From: Pseudomonadota bacterium
Lineage (GTDB): Bacteria; Pseudomonadota; Gammaproteobacteria; Burkholderiales; Burkholderiaceae_B
Assembly (NCBI GenBank): GCA_021793095.1
Contig: JAJYTK010000030.1
Location: 1-8,760 of the forward strand
Direction of reading: 5' to 3'
Length of the DNA: 8,760 nt
A model generated the notes under the pieces. It did not search any database. It was not told the origin of the DNA and saw nothing but the letters and a program-made list of their open reading frames with translations. Within the stretch, counting starts at the first letter, position 1, and each line of letters begins with the position of its first letter. The position numbers and the translations under genes were made by a program. Shown here piece after piece: positions 6,746 to 8,760 of the stretch.

Positions 6746-8760
6746 TCTGCACACCCCTGTTGAATTGCTTTTGATAATCAATTTCTATGCGTGTGGCCCC
6801 AAGCCAATCATTTAATTGATGCAATAAAGCATCACTCAAACGCACATTCCAATCGATGCCTAGTCGCATCGCACAACTGTATTCGCCATTTACCAACTCT
6901 AATTCCACTGGAATCCCTGGACGATTATTTTCGGGCTCACCACGAAACGGATTGAGAATGGCATGTAATTTGTCTATTACTTGGTGCTCGGGCAGCAGTT
7001 GCAAACGCAAACAACCAGCATGCTCTTCGCGGGCGCGCTGCAAATCATAAATATCATCCGCAGACACGCGCAGGCCTCCACTATAATCATCGTAGCTGAC
7101 CCGACCGCGGATGATCACTAACTCATCCTCTTTGAGCAGATCTTGATGCTCTTGGTAGACCTCACTGAAAACCGCCACCTCTACCTGTGCCGTACCATCT
7201 TCGAGCACCCCATAGTACATGCGCCCACGTCGCGTATTACGACTACGCCCCGATTGCAATACCCCTGCAAACCACTGAGGCTCGCGGCTGGGCTGTAAAT
7301 CAGCTAGGGGGGTTGGTGCAAAACGCCGTACCTCATCGCGCCACACATCAAATAAGTGGGCACTGAAATAAAACCCAATGGCTGTTTTTTCAGCCCTGAG
7401 CAAGGTGTCCATATCCCAAGCAGGCACCTCGGCCAAGCTTTGCTCAACAATATCACTGGCATCATCATCAAATAGTGATACCTGATTAGCGGTTCGAGCC
7501 GCCTGCTCTGCCGCCTCAAGCGCACGGGGCAAAGTCGCCAATAAGGCCGCTCGATTTTCCTCAATAGAATCAAAGGCACCGGCCCGAATTAAGGCCTCGA
7601 TACACCGCTTATTGACAACGTGGCGGTCAATCCGACGACAAAAGTCAAATAATCCCGTAAAGGGCCCCCCTGATTCTCGGGCCTGCACAATGGCATCCAC
7701 TGCGGCTTTCCCGCTACCTTTGATGGCGCCCAATCCATATCGGATGGTCCGAGGGGGTAACCCCTGGGCCACGGCCTCATCGCGCACAGGGACAAAGCGG
7801 TACACCGATGCATTTACATCAGGAGGCAAAATCTCTACATCATTGGCCTTGGCATCCTGATAAAACACATGGACCTTATCGGTGTCATCCATATCAGAGA
7901 GCATGGTCGCCGCCATGAACTCAGCTGGATGATAGGCTTTGAGCCACGCCGTATGGTAGGCAATCAATGCATAAGCGGCCGAGTGACTCTTGTTAAAGCC
8001 GTAGCCCGCAAACTTTTCCATCAAATCAAAAAGCTTGGTTGCCAGCTTGGGGGCATAGCCTTTTTTCTTGGCACCCTCGGTAAATAAGACCCGATGCTCG
8101 GCCATCTCCTCGGGCTTTTTACGCCCCATCGCGCGTCTTAAAAGGTCCGCTCCCCCTAAGGAATACCCACCAATAATTTGTGAAATGAGCATCACCTGCT
8201 CTTGGTACACAATCACCCCATAGGTGCTTTCGAGCACGCTATGTAAATCATCATCAAAATAATCGACTTGGGCACGCCCATGCTTTCTATTGACGAAATC
8301 GCTCACCATCCCAGACTCTAGCGGCCCCGGACGATACAGCGCCAGCATGGCAATAATTTCTTCAAAATTACCGGGCTGTAAATTGCGTAGCAGCTCTTTC
8401 ATTCCGCGGGATTCGAGTTGAAAGACCGCTGTGGTATTTCCCGCCGACAGTAATTCATACACCTTGGGATCATCCAACGACAACCGCTCGAGGCTAAATT
8501 CTTTTTTATCGGGATTAAATTCGCGCACGAACTTGACCGCCCAATCCAAGATCGTCAAATTACGCAGCCCCAAAAAGTCAAATTTGACCAACCCCACATC
8601 CTCGACATCATCTTTGTCGTACTGGGAAACTGCGTTGGCCTCTAAATCAGGTTGACGATATAAAGGACAATAGTCTGTGAGCTTACCAGGTGCTATCAAG
8701 ACTCCCCCGGCGTGCATCCCGACACTGCGCACCAACCCCTCAAGCGGGCGCGCCAAATCA
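6717..8760 (-). CDS. dnaE: DNA polymerase III alpha subunit, C-terminal part (cut by window edge)
   Basis: DnaE is the replicative polymerase subunit. Its frame runs through base 8760, so the N-terminus (PHP domain and the first two catalytic aspartates) lies outside. By comparison with E. coli about 495 residues are missing. Residue numbers here count the TTG-encoded Leu at 8756 as 1. Visible are ARPLEGL and HAGGVLIAP (2-23), the third catalytic aspartate in KFDFLGL (D60), YRPGPLESGM (141-150), the fingers segment GYGFNKSHSAAYALIAYHTAW (251-271), a helix-hairpin-helix region (about 340-400), and an OB fold (about 495-575, ending RVSYDDYSGGLRVSADDIYDL). QVSLF (425-429) is an internal beta-clamp binding motif at exactly the expected spacing. 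The C-terminal domain runs to about residue 660, then a 19-residue tail ends in four histidines. That tail overlaps the start of the next gene. Confidence 0.99.
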   Translation of the reverse strand, partial: DLARPLEGLVRSVGMHAGGVLIAPGKLTDYCPLYRQPDLEANAVSQYDKDDVEDVGLVKFDFLGLRNLTILDWAVKFVREFNPDKKEFSLERLSLDDPKVYELLSAGNTTAVFQLESRGMKELLRNLQPGNFEEIIAMLALYRPGPLESGMVSDFVNRKHGRAQVDYFDDDLHSVLESTYGVIVYQEQVMLISQIIGGYSLGGADLLRRAMGRKKPEEMAEHRVLFTEGAKKKGYAPKLATKLFDLMEKFAGYGFNKSHSAAYALIAYHTAWLKAYHPAEFMAATMLSDMDDTDKVHVFYQDAKANDVEILPPDVNASVYRFVPVRDEAVAQGLPPRTIRYGLGAIKGSGKAAVDAIVQARESGGPFTGLFDFCRRIDRHVVNKRCIEALIRAGAFDSIEENRAALLATLPRALEAAEQAARTANQVSLFDDDASDIVEQSLAEVPAWDMDTLLRAEKTAIGFYFSAHLFDVWRDEVRRFAPTPLADLQPSREPQWFAGVLQSGRSRNTRRGRMYYGVLEDGTAQVEVAVFSEVYQEHQDLLKEDELVIIRGRVSYDDYSGGLRVSADDIYDLQRAREEHAGCLRLQLLPEHQVIDKLHAILNPFRGEPENNRPGIPVELELVNGEYSCAMRLGIDWNVRLSDALLHQLNDWLGATRIEIDYQKQFNRGVQSEAFSHHHH
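6754..6758 (-). promoter_or_regulatory. Ribosome-binding site of the family 2 glycosyltransferase gene, inside dnaE
   Basis: On the minus strand AGGGG stands eight bases before the GTG at 6745. It decides between three possible starts (TTG 6781, GTG 6754, GTG 6745) and lies wholly within the final codons of dnaE. Confidence 0.65.
7470..7484 (-). other. Beta-clamp binding motif codons in dnaE
   Basis: These five codons encode QVSLF, matching the consensus QxxLF pentapeptide by which DnaE binds the sliding clamp. The distance from the KFDFLGL aspartate equals that between D555 and the 920-924 motif of E. coli DnaE. This supports both the assignment and an uninterrupted frame between them. Confidence 0.85.

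Noticed and set aside
6746..6781. Longer family 2 glycosyltransferase starting at TTG 6781
   Set aside because: The twelve extra residues are not family-like and the deeper overlap with dnaE is unneeded. GTG at 6745 has a well-spaced AGGGG.

Overview
This window looks like an ordinary chromosomal segment of a Gram-negative proteobacterium. It carries lipid A/LPS export and glycosyltransferase genes beside two housekeeping genes, rng (RNase G) and dnaE (DNA polymerase III alpha). The neighbourhood of dnaE, a WaaE/KdtX-like family 2 glycosyltransferase and msbA recalls Betaproteobacteria (Burkholderiales). That placement comes from memory of gene order and was not checked. G+C is roughly half by eye. 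The DNA is densely coding and shows no insertion sequence, CRISPR array, tRNA or rRNA.

Layout. Bases 1-256 hold no convincing gene and act as the leader of rng (257-1717, +). A small unrecognised lipoprotein gene (1737-2153, -) converges on rng with only 19 bases between them. It lies downstream of msbA (2228-4045, -) on the same strand. A 93-base divergent spacer (4046-4138) separates msbA from a two-gene rightward unit: a family 9 glycosyltransferase of the heptosyltransferase type (4139-5155) and a DUF218/YdcF-ElyC-like membrane protein (5152-5916), joined by an ATGA overlap. That unit runs tail-to-tail into a family 2 glycosyltransferase (5867-6745, -), with a 50-base antisense overlap of the two 3' ends. 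The family 2 gene in turn overlaps the end of dnaE (6717-8760, -), which is cut by the right edge of the window.

How the genes fit together. The two glycosyltransferases probably add core sugars to lipid A-core at the inner face of the cytoplasmic membrane, and MsbA flips that product outward. The YdcF/ElyC-like protein belongs to a family linked to envelope precursor metabolism. The lipoprotein is probably in the outer membrane and has no known role. RNase G and DnaE are neighbours with no evident functional tie.

I did not find a new multi-gene system. The observations most worth following are a palindrome-rich in-frame insertion in the family 2 glycosyltransferase, a DnaE C-terminal extension ending in four histidines where the genes overlap, and the overlapping gene ends.
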